Assembly (NCBI GenBank): GCA_017540945.1
Contig: JAFYAB010000051.1
Location: 1-14,760 of the forward strand
Length of the DNA: 14,760 bases
Direction: 5' to 3'
From: Oscillospiraceae bacterium
Lineage (GTDB): Bacteria; Bacillota_A; Clostridia; Oscillospirales; Oscillospiraceae
Part shown: positions 1 to 5,724 of the stretch, piece by piece
Numbering within the stretch: the first letter of the stretch is position 1
How the letters are laid out: each line of letters starts with the position of its first letter
Translations under genes and position numbers: made by a program
Notes under the pieces: model-generated
Database searches by the model: none
What the model was told of the DNA's origin: nothing
The model's input: the letters and a program-made list of their open reading frames with translations, nothing else

Positions 1-42
1 GGCCGACCAAGTGCGACAAGCGAAAAAAGGAAGGTGTGAAGC

Positions 43-1278
43 ATGAAAAAACAAAGCTGGATCTGCCTGCTGCTGATCGCAGCCCTGGTTTTGGGCTGCA
101 GCGGCTGCATCCCCCAGGCCCGGGCCGCCGATCTGATGGAGGGCGTCACGCCCAATCGCCCCGCCGAGCTCCACCGTCCCACGGAGCTCCAGCAGGACGC
201 CGCCGCGGACTTCGCTCTGAGGCTTTTCCGGGCGGGCCGGGAGACGGGGAAGAACAGCCTGCTCTCACCCCTGTCGGCGGCCTGCGCCCTGGCTATGATC
301 GCCAACGGGGCCAAGGGAGAGACCCTGAGGCAGATGGAGGCGGTCCTGGGAATGGACCGGGCCGCGCTGAACGACTATTTCCGCGCCTTCCTGGACACGC
401 TCCAGGAGGACGGGAGCTTGAAGCTGGCCGACGCCATCTGGTTCCGGGACGACGGAGCGCTGGAGGTGAACCGGGACTTTCTCCAGACCAACGCCGACTG
501 CTACGGGGCGGACGCCCGCAGCGCTCCCTTTGACGAGCAAACCAAGCAGGAGATCAACGCCTGGGTGAAGGAGAAGACCGACGGCATGATCCCCGAGATC
601 CTGGACGAGATCCCGGAGGACGCCGTCATGTACCTGGTCAACGCCCTGGCCTTCGAGGCCCGATGGGAGGAGCCCTATCGGGCAAACAACGTCAAGGCCG
701 GGGACTTCCGCTGCGCGGACGGTACGATACGAGCGGTGGAGATGATGCGCGGTTCTGAAAACAGCTATCTCGAAAGCGATCGGGCCGTCGGCTTCATCAA
801 GCCCTATGCGGGCGGGAAATACGGCTTTGCGGCGCTGCTGCCCGCGGAGGGCGTCAGCCCCGAGGCCCTGCTGGACAGCCTGGACGGCCCGGCGCTCCGC
901 GCCTTGCTGACCGAACCGGAGCAGACCACGGTTTTCACGGCCATGCCAAAATTTGAGACCCGCTTCGGCACGGAGCTGGGCGAGGCGTTGAAGGAGCTGG
1001 GCATGCCCCTGGCCTTTGATCCGGATCGGGCGGAGCTGTCCGGCATCGGCTCCGCCAAGGGCAATCTGTATATCAACCGGGTCCTGCATAGAAGCTTCAT
1101 CTCCGTGGGCGAGCAGGGGACCCGGGCGGGGGCCGCCACCGCGGTGGAGGTGAACGGGAAGGGCGCCATGCCCATGGAACCGAAGGAGATCATCCTGGAC
1201 CGCCCCTTCGTCTACATGCTGATCGACGTCGAGACCGGCGTTCCGTTCTTCGTGGGCATCCTGAACGACCCGTCATAA
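43..1278 (+). CDS. Serpin-family serine protease inhibitor, predicted lipoprotein
   Basis: A 411-residue serpin, normal in length for the family. The N-terminus is a signal peptide (KK, then hydrophobic residues 7-18) with a lipobox-like VLGC ending at Cys19, so it is probably an outward-facing lipoprotein; a second Cys is at 22. Helix-B/s6B-type sequence NSLLSPLSAACALAMIANGA lies near residues 70-90. The C-terminal serpin signature ILDRPFVYML is at about 383-393. The reactive-centre hinge EQGTRAGAAT (357-366) has Gly at P15, Thr at P14 and small residues at P12-P9, the pattern of inhibitory serpins, although P13 is Arg rather than the usual Glu. Counting from the hinge puts P1 at Lys373; counting from the C-terminal side puts it nearer 376-377, because this loop is about four residues longer than antitrypsin's. 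Target protease is therefore uncertain. The start is ATG 43, preceded by AAGGAAGG. The promoter lies outside the window. Family call is very secure; inhibitory activity is inferred. Confidence 0.95.
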   Translation: MKKQSWICLLLIAALVLGCSGCIPQARAADLMEGVTPNRPAELHRPTELQQDAAADFALRLFRAGRETGKNSLLSPLSAACALAMIANGAKGETLRQMEAVLGMDRAALNDYFRAFLDTLQEDGSLKLADAIWFRDDGALEVNRDFLQTNADCYGADARSAPFDEQTKQEINAWVKEKTDGMIPEILDEIPEDAVMYLVNALAFEARWEEPYRANNVKAGDFRCADGTIRAVEMMRGSENSYLESDRAVGFIKPYAGGKYGFAALLPAEGVSPEALLDSLDGPALRALLTEPEQTTVFTAMPKFETRFGTELGEALKELGMPLAFDPDRAELSGIGSAKGNLYINRVLHRSFISVGEQGTRAGAATAVEVNGKGAMPMEPKEIILDRPFVYMLIDVETGVPFFVGILNDPS

Positions 1279-1284
1279 GAAGAC

Positions 1285-1299
1285 GGCCCCTCACGGGCC
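1285..1299 (+). terminator. Weak hairpin after the serpin gene
   Basis: GGCCC, a 5-nt loop and GGGCC begin 6 nt after the serpin stop codon. There is no T-run, and the next promoter's -35 box begins 8 nt later. It could be a weak terminator or a transcription buffer; the evidence is only the short GC stem and its location. Confidence 0.3.
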
Positions 1300-1307
1300 C
1301 TGAGCGC

Positions 1308-1336
1308 TTGACAACTTTGCGCGGATTGGGTATAAT
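1308..1336 (+). promoter_or_regulatory. Near-perfect sigma-A promoter (TTGACA-N17-TATAAT)
   Basis: TTGACA at 1308-1313 and TATAAT at 1331-1336 are separated by exactly 17 nt, matching the vegetative sigma consensus at all twelve positions. Initiation is expected near 1343, about 40 nt before the preferred GTG start of the next gene. It gives the anchored glycan-binding-like protein its own transcript, independent of the serpin. No operator-like repeat was seen over it. Confidence 0.88.
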
Positions 1337-1384
1337 ACGCGAAGAAAAGGCGCATTGGCCATTCCGGGGAAAGAGGTTCAAAAC

Positions 1385-2275
1385 GTGGAACAGAAAAAAA
1401 CAGGGCGGAGCCTGTCCGTGATCCTGACGATACTCGCGCTTGCGCTTATCGCGGCCATGGCCCTGGCGATCGCCAAGCTTTACAGGGAAAAAAAGGCCGG
1501 AGACGAGACAATTTCGGAGCTCCGGAGCAGGATCGCGAGCATGGAGGCAGGCAGCGCCGGGTCTTCGGAGGCCGGGAGCAGCCCTGTGTCTTCCGCCCCG
1601 GAGCCGGAGGCGGGGAGCAGTCCCGTGTCTTCCTTCCCGGAGCCGGAGACGGAGACGCTGTACCCGTCGTATACATTGGATTTTGTCGATCTGAATGCGG
1701 ACGGCAGCGTCTACGGTGCGGACGCCCGTTCCTTTGGCTGGGAGGAGTGGCTGACGGACGGCTGCTCCAGCTGGTGCAGCGTTGACAGCTTTGAGACCGT
1801 CGTTACAGCCTCGTCGACCCTTGAACCCCAGGGAAGCTATTCGTATTCGCCGTCGAACGTCCAATCCACGGACCGAGGGACTTCCTGGGTCGAGGGCGTT
1901 GCGGGCGACGGCGTGGGCGAATACATCGAGATCGAGCAGAGCTGTCTGGTGGTCGGTGAAGATTACGAGACCGACATCGTCTTTCGGGAGCTGTGCGTTG
2001 TAAACGGCTATGCCGCGACGGAAAGAAACTGGAACGAAAACAACAGAGTCAGGGAACTCAAAATGTATTTCAACGGAGACTTTGTCGCCGTCATCGTTTT
2101 GGAGGATACCATCAAGCAGCAGTATATCGATATTTCCAAATTCAATCTGAAGGTCCGGAACGGTGAGAAGGCAAGCTTTCGATTTGAGATCGGCGGCGTC
2201 TATCAGGGCACAAAGTATGACGACACCTGTCTGACCGGGCTGCTGATCGAGTTTTCGGGAAGAACGGGACATTGA
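1385..2275 (+). CDS. Membrane-anchored protein with C-terminal NADase-type glycan-binding-like domain
   Basis: A 296-residue protein if translation starts at GTG 1385, which has AAAGAGG 8 nt upstream. An in-frame TTG at 1355 would add ten residues but lies only about 12 nt from the expected transcription start. In order: a short basic N-terminus; one membrane helix (about 9-31); a charged, possibly coiled-coil stretch (34-54); a Ser/Pro/Glu linker (55-92) with two 13-residue repeats AGSSPVSSxPEPE; an EF-hand-like loop DLNADGSVYGAD (102-113); and a C-terminal domain (about 150-292). That domain shows TSWVEGVAGDGVGEYIEI, VVNGYA, N-x-x-N-R-V-R-E-L and GVYQGTKYDDTCLTGLLIEF. These resemble the F5/8-type C-like domain linked to NAD-glycohydrolase translocation and glycan binding. 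I infer a type II anchored, outward-facing domain that binds cell-wall or other glycans. No catalytic motif was seen. Domain identity comes from remembered motif patterns, so it is moderate. Confidence 0.75.
   Translation: MEQKKTGRSLSVILTILALALIAAMALAIAKLYREKKAGDETISELRSRIASMEAGSAGSSEAGSSPVSSAPEPEAGSSPVSSFPEPETETLYPSYTLDFVDLNADGSVYGADARSFGWEEWLTDGCSSWCSVDSFETVVTASSTLEPQGSYSYSPSNVQSTDRGTSWVEGVAGDGVGEYIEIEQSCLVVGEDYETDIVFRELCVVNGYAATERNWNENNRVRELKMYFNGDFVAVIVLEDTIKQQYIDISKFNLKVRNGEKASFRFEIGGVYQGTKYDDTCLTGLLIEFSGRTGH
1574..1651 (+). repeat. Two tandem 39-bp repeats in the linker coding region
   Basis: Two adjacent 39-bp units, 1574-1612 and 1613-1651, each begin GGGAGCAG and differ at 5 of 39 positions. 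The period is 13 codons, so copy-number change would keep frame. They encode the paired AGSSPVSSAPEPE and AGSSPVSSFPEPE linker units. Confidence 0.85.
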
Positions 2276-2290
2276 TCCTTCAAAGTCAGC

Positions 2291-2302
2291 GCAAGCGCTT
2301 GC
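2291..2302. promoter_or_regulatory. Perfect 12-bp palindrome GCAAGCGCTTGC, possible operator
   Basis: GCAAGCGCTTGC is fully self-complementary and centred on CG with an AAGCGCTT core, the general shape of LacI/GalR-family operators. It lies 15 nt after the preceding stop codon and about 120 nt before the aldo/keto reductase. As RNA it would form only a very short stem, so a DNA-binding site is a better reading than a terminator, although CTTTT follows. No matching regulator gene is in the window, and I could not find a convincing promoter for the reductase in 2276-2422. Confidence 0.3.
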
Positions 2303-2422
2303 CTTTTGCGCGCAGCCTGTCCGGAACGGAACGGTATGCAGCAAAAACACCCGGCAAACCGCATGGGGCAGGCAGCATGCAGGAATACAGAGCGGAAAAG
2401 ACAAGACGGGAGGCACGCCGCC

Positions 2423-3445
2423 ATGAAACAGATCACCCTTGGCAGGAGCGGTATCACCGTTCCGCAGAACGCCTTCGGCGCTCTGCCCATCCAGCGGATC
2501 AGCCGGGAGGAGGCGGTCCGGCTGCTGCGCACGGCCTACGACGGCGGCATGCGCTTCTTCGACACCGCCCGCGCCTACTCCGACAGCGAGACCAAGCTCG
2601 GCGCGGCCTTTTCCGGCATGCGCGACAGGCTCTATATCGCCTCCAAAACCCAGGCGAAGACCCCGGAGGCCTTCCGGAAGGATCTGGAGACCAGTCTGCG
2701 GGAGCTCCGCACCGATTATATCGACCTCTATCAGTTCCACTGCGTCAAGCAGTGCTGGCGGCCCGGCGACGGGTCCGGCATGTATGAGGCCATGCTGGAG
2801 GCCAAGGCCCAGGGCAAGATCCGCCACATCGGCGTCACGGCCCATCTGGTGGGGGTGGCGGAGGAGCTGATCGCCAGCGGCCTCTACGAGACCCTGCAGT
2901 TCCCCCTGTCTTACATCTCCGATGAGCGGGACCTGGCGCTGGTCAAGGCCTGCGAGGCGGCGGATATGGGCTTTATCGCCATGAAGGGCCTGGCCGGCGG
3001 CCTGCTGAACAACGCCGAGGCCTGCATGGCCTTCATGCTCCAAACCAACGCCCTGCCCATCTGGGGCGTCCAGCGGGAGGAGGAGCTGCGGCAGTGGCTG
3101 TCCTTCTTCGACCGGGAGCCGGCGCTGACCCCGGAGCTGGAAGCGCTGATCGAGGCGGACCGGAAAGCGCTGGCCGGGGACTTCTGCCGGGGCTGCGGCT
3201 ACTGCATGCCCTGCAGCGTGGGCATTACCATCAACCAATGCGCCCGTATGTCCCAGATGGTCCGTCGGGCCCCCTCCCAGGTCTGGCTGAACGCGCACTG
3301 GCAGGGGGAAATGGAGAGGATCGGGGACTGCCTGGACTGCGGCCTCTGCATGAGCCGCTGTCCCTACGGCCTGGAGATCCCAACCCTGCTGCGGAAGAAC
3401 CTGGCGGATTATCGCAGCATTCTGGATGGGAGCACAAAAATTTGA
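2423..3445 (+). CDS. Aldo/keto reductase with C-terminal 4Fe-4S ferredoxin-type domain
   Basis: A 340-residue oxidoreductase. Residues 1 to about 230 form an aldo/keto reductase barrel containing the usual tetrad: Asp47 (FFDTAR), Tyr52 (AYSDSE), Lys75 (IASKTQ) and His106 (DLYQFH). IRHIGVTAH follows at 133-141. The C-terminal part has two cysteine clusters, C255-x2-C258-x2-C261-x2-C264 and C303-x2-C306-x2-C309-x3-C313-P, which should hold iron-sulfur clusters. Such fusions are common in anaerobic Clostridia; the substrate is generally unknown and cannot be read here. The protein is predicted cytoplasmic. ATG 2423 is chosen because GGGAGG ends 9 nt upstream; a longer in-frame reading back to 2306 has no comparable site and lacks barrel-like sequence. 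The stop is 14 nt before the metal-sensor gene, so the two are probably cotranscribed. Confidence 0.93.
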   Translation: MKQITLGRSGITVPQNAFGALPIQRISREEAVRLLRTAYDGGMRFFDTARAYSDSETKLGAAFSGMRDRLYIASKTQAKTPEAFRKDLETSLRELRTDYIDLYQFHCVKQCWRPGDGSGMYEAMLEAKAQGKIRHIGVTAHLVGVAEELIASGLYETLQFPLSYISDERDLALVKACEAADMGFIAMKGLAGGLLNNAEACMAFMLQTNALPIWGVQREEELRQWLSFFDREPALTPELEALIEADRKALAGDFCRGCGYCMPCSVGITINQCARMSQMVRRAPSQVWLNAHWQGEMERIGDCLDCGLCMSRCPYGLEIPTLLRKNLADYRSILDGSTKI

Positions 3446-3459
3446 AGGGGGGCGGCGCC

Positions 3460-3789
3460 ATGGAGCGGCATGAACACGAGCACGCGCAGGGGCATGAACA
3501 GACCCATGCCCATGTCCGCGGCCATTACCACGACCCCGAGGAAAAGAAGCGTCAGCTCAACCGCCTGGCCAAGGCCATCGGCCACCTGCAGCATGTGAAG
3601 ACCATGATCGAAAACGACGAGGACTGTGCCGAGGTGCTGATCCAGCTCTCTGCGGTGAACGCCGCCCTGCGGAGCCTGGGCAAGGAGATCATCAACGAGC
3701 ATATGACCCACTGCATCGCCCACGCCATCGCGGACGGGGACCTGGAGCTGGTGGAGGAATTCCAAAAGGCCGTCCAGAAATTTATATAG
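3460..3789 (+). CDS. CsoR/RcnR/InrS-family metal-sensing repressor with His-rich N-terminus
   Basis: A 109-residue all-helical repressor of the family once called DUF156, whose members release operator DNA when they bind metal (or formaldehyde, for FrmR). Residues 1-24 contain eight histidines; the conserved core begins about residue 28 (KKRQLNRLAKAIGHLQHVK). Cys56, His81 and Cys85 have the spacing of the CsoR Cys-His-Cys triad (+25, +29). His24 lies 32 residues before Cys56, the spacing reported between His21 and Cys53 in the cyanobacterial nickel sensor InrS. With cbiMQO next door, nickel or cobalt sensing is more likely than copper, but this is inference; RcnR itself has His at the last position. 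ATG 3460 follows a GAAGGGGGG Shine-Dalgarno, 14 nt after the reductase stop. Family certain, metal uncertain. Confidence 0.93.
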   Translation: MERHEHEHAQGHEQTHAHVRGHYHDPEEKKRQLNRLAKAIGHLQHVKTMIENDEDCAEVLIQLSAVNAALRSLGKEIINEHMTHCIAHAIADGDLELVEEFQKAVQKFI

Positions 3790-3794
3790 ATATT

Positions 3795-3814
3795 TCACAA
3801 AGGGCAATTTGTGA
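3795..3814. repeat. Dyad TCACAAA-N6-TTTGTGA after the metal-sensor gene
   Basis: Two 7-bp inverted arms (3795-3801 and 3808-3814) flank GGGCAA, starting 6 nt after the sensor stop codon. It may be a weak AT-rich intrinsic terminator, although a T-run is only partly present further on, or a protein-binding dyad. The role is not decidable from sequence. Confidence 0.35.
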
Positions 3815-3853
3815 GCGCAACTTTTCATTTTCCATGCTTCCTGCTTCATTTCC

Positions 3854-3868
3854 ATCCCCCTGGGGGGC
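3854..3868. promoter_or_regulatory. C5-T-G6 dyad, candidate operator for the adjacent metal sensor
   Basis: CCCCC at 3856-3860, T, then GGGGGG at 3862-3867, flanked by AT and CT. CsoR/RcnR/InrS-family repressors are known to recognise G/C tracts of this kind with short AT-containing flanks. It abuts the -35 box of the cbiM promoter and lies about 65 nt after the sensor gene. Assignment to that sensor is inference from position and shape; the outer flanks are not perfectly symmetrical. Confidence 0.55.
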
Positions 3869-3897
3869 TTGCGGGCGCTTCCTTCTGTCGGTATAAT
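3869..3897 (+). promoter_or_regulatory. Promoter of cbiMQO (TTGCGG-N17-TATAAT)
   Basis: TTGCGG at 3869-3874 and a consensus TATAAT at 3892-3897 are separated by 17 nt; initiation is expected near 3904. The G/C-tract dyad ends at its 5' edge, and the arms of a longer inverted repeat flank the -10 box. This makes the promoter look regulated and separates importer expression from the reductase-sensor transcript. Confidence 0.75.
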
Positions 3898-3919
3898 TTG
3901 TTCAGTATCGACAGAAGGA
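3880..3919. repeat. 11-bp inverted repeat spanning the cbiM -10 box and ribosome-binding site
   Basis: TCCTTCTGTCG (3880-3890) and its exact reverse complement CGACAGAAGGA (3909-3919) are 18 nt apart. The TATAAT box sits in the spacer, and the right arm covers most of the AGAAGGAGG Shine-Dalgarno (3913-3921). As DNA it could be an operator. In RNA reading through from upstream it would fold and mask the ribosome-binding site; a transcript starting near 3904 would lack the left arm and stay open. Confidence 0.7.
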
Positions 3920-3928
3920 GGCGTCCGT

Positions 3929-4957
3929 ATGCATATTCCGGAGAATTACCTCTCTCCCGTGAGCTGCGCCGTCATGGGCGCGGCCATGATCCCCGTGTGG
4001 ATCCACGCGGTCAAGAAGACCAACGAAGAGCTGCCCAAGGAGAAGATCCCTCTGCTGGGCGCCGGGGCGGCGTTCTCCTTCCTGGCCATGATGTTCAACG
4101 TGCCCCTGGTGGGCGGCACCACCGGCCACGCCGTGGGCGGGACCCTGATCGCCCTGCTCTTCGGCCCCAACGCCGCCTGCATCGCGGTGTCAGTCGCTTT
4201 GCTCTTGCAGGCGGTGATCTTCGGCGACGGCGGCATTCTGGCCTTTGGGGCCAACTGCTTCAATATGGCCTTCGTCCTGCCCTATGTGGGCTGGTTCGTC
4301 TATAAGCTTCTGAAGGGGAAGGAGGGGCAGAGCAGCAAGGCGCGGCCCTATGCTGCCGCGGCCGTTGGCGCGTACCTGGGCCTGGTTGTGGCGGCCTTCT
4401 GCTGCGCGGTGGAGTTTGGCCTTCAGCCCATGCTCTTCAAGGACGCCGCAGGCAACGCCCTCTACTGCCCCTATGATCTCAGCGTCGCCATCCCCGCGAT
4501 GATGATTCCGCACCTGGCGGTGGCGGGCCTGGTGGAGGCCGCCTTCACCGTGGCGGTTTTTGCCCTGGTGCGGAAGACCGCGCCGGATCTGTGCTATGAG
4601 CGGATGCTGGCTGACGCCCCGGACGCCGGGAAGAAAAAGAGCCGCGTTCCGCTCTATGCCATCATCGCCGTTCTGATCGCCGCCTGCCCCCTGGGCCTGC
4701 TGGCCACCGGCACCGCCTGGGGCGAATGGGGCGCCGACGAGATCGCGGAGATCGTGACCAACGGCAAGGCCCTGGGCTACACCCCCGCGGGGCTGGAAAA
4801 GGGCTGGTCCCTGGAGGTGCCCATGCCGGACTATGCCCTGGAGGGCATGAACGAGGTGCTGGCCTACATCCTCTCCGCCGTCATCGGCGCGGCCCTGCTG
4901 ATCATCCTCTTCAAGCTGCTCTCCCTGGTGATGAAGGGGAAGAGGAGCCCCCTGTGA
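3929..4957 (+). CDS. cbiM: ECF-type nickel/cobalt importer, substrate-binding membrane subunit CbiM with C-terminal NikN/PDGLE-like extension
   Basis: A 342-residue polytopic protein, the metal-binding S component of a nickel/cobalt ECF transporter. It starts MHIPENYLSP, the family hallmark; Met1 and His2 help chelate the metal and so confirm the start exactly. GGTTGH places His67 at the position of the third ligand in structurally studied NikM. About seven hydrophobic segments follow. After about residue 225 the protein extends past a minimal CbiM, with CPLGLLATGTAWGEWGADEI (about 254-273) resembling the CbiN/NikN or PDGLE accessory region. It ends with another membrane helix (about 312-335), so the N component seems fused. 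AAGGAGG lies 7 nt before the start. The gene overlaps cbiQ by 4 nt. Nickel versus cobalt cannot be settled from sequence. Confidence 0.93.
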   Translation: MHIPENYLSPVSCAVMGAAMIPVWIHAVKKTNEELPKEKIPLLGAGAAFSFLAMMFNVPLVGGTTGHAVGGTLIALLFGPNAACIAVSVALLLQAVIFGDGGILAFGANCFNMAFVLPYVGWFVYKLLKGKEGQSSKARPYAAAAVGAYLGLVVAAFCCAVEFGLQPMLFKDAAGNALYCPYDLSVAIPAMMIPHLAVAGLVEAAFTVAVFALVRKTAPDLCYERMLADAPDAGKKKSRVPLYAIIAVLIAACPLGLLATGTAWGEWGADEIAEIVTNGKALGYTPAGLEKGWSLEVPMPDYALEGMNEVLAYILSAVIGAALLIILFKLLSLVMKGKRSPL

Positions 4958-5664
4958 TCCCCGTCTGGATGACAAAGGAAGAACGCATCGCGCCTCCGAG
5001 AGACGGGGGCGCGTTTGCGCTGCGCACGATCAAGGCCCTGGGGGGACTCCTGGCCCGGCTGTGGGTTCAGCGGGGCCGGGACGGCCTGCCCATCCCGGCG
5101 GCGGCCAAGCTGCTGCTTCTGCTGGCCCTGATCCTGACCCTGTCCCTGGCCCGGCACCCCCTGCTGCTGTTGGCCATCGCGGCCCTGGTGCTGGGTTACG
5201 TCTGCGTTCTCCCGGCCCGGGAGCTGGCTTCGGTGCTGCGGCCGGCCCTGGCTGCGGCCCTGCTGACGCTGCTGCTCCTGCTGCCCGCCATGATCGTCCG
5301 GCCCGCGGGTCGAATGAACAATCTGATCGTGGCGGGCAAGGTCTTTCTCAGCGTCGCCATGGTCAACATCTTCAACCGACGGACCCGGTGGAACCGGATC
5401 ACCGCCGGTCTGCGGCGCCTCCGGGTGCCCGGGGTTTTCGTCTTTGTGCTGGACCTGACGCTGAAGTATATCGTCCTGCTGGGCGGTCTGATCGAGGATC
5501 TGCTGACGGCCCGGAGCCTGCGGGCCGTGGGCCGGGACCGGCACAAGTACCGCTCCGTGGGCGGTGTGCTGGGCGTGACCTTCCTCCGCTCCGCGGAGCT
5601 CAGCCGCGAGACCTGGGAGGCCATGAGCTGCCGGGGCTTCACCGACGACTACAAGGGGCTGTAA
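4954..5664 (+). CDS. cbiQ: ECF transporter transmembrane coupling protein CbiQ (T component)
   Basis: A 236-residue membrane protein that couples the CbiM substrate subunit to the ATPase. Hydrophobic segments lie at about 50-66, 69-86, 94-114, 123-139 and 158-180. The C-terminal cytoplasmic part has the two short Ala-Arg-Gly-type coupling signatures: TARSLRAVG (Ala186-Arg187-Ser188) and MSCRGF (Cys226-Arg227-Gly228), both slightly variant but correctly placed. I choose GTG 4954: it overlaps the cbiM stop as GTGA and has AGGAG 6 nt upstream. The in-frame ATG at 4969 has no ribosome-binding site. The overlap implies translational coupling with cbiM. Confidence 0.9.
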   Translation: MIPVWMTKEERIAPPRDGGAFALRTIKALGGLLARLWVQRGRDGLPIPAAAKLLLLLALILTLSLARHPLLLLAIAALVLGYVCVLPARELASVLRPALAAALLTLLLLLPAMIVRPAGRMNNLIVAGKVFLSVAMVNIFNRRTRWNRITAGLRRLRVPGVFVFVLDLTLKYIVLLGGLIEDLLTARSLRAVGRDRHKYRSVGGVLGVTFLRSAELSRETWEAMSCRGFTDDYKGL

Positions 5665-5724
5665 CGGACAAATCCGGTTGTGTGTTCAACCGACATATCC
5701 CGCTCTACGAATGGGAGGAACACG

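Noticed and set aside
1190..3298. 702-codon open frame on the minus strand opposite the anchored protein and the reductase
   Set aside because: It is antisense to well-supported genes, crosses intergenic control regions, has no recognisable domains and has the Gly/Arg/Leu/Gln-rich composition typical of antisense frames in GC-rich DNA.
3790..3928. Cobalamin or NiCo riboswitch upstream of cbiM
   Set aside because: The 139-nt spacer lacks a recognisable cobalamin-box or NiCo-type arrangement; the structure present is a dyad overlapping the promoter and Shine-Dalgarno.
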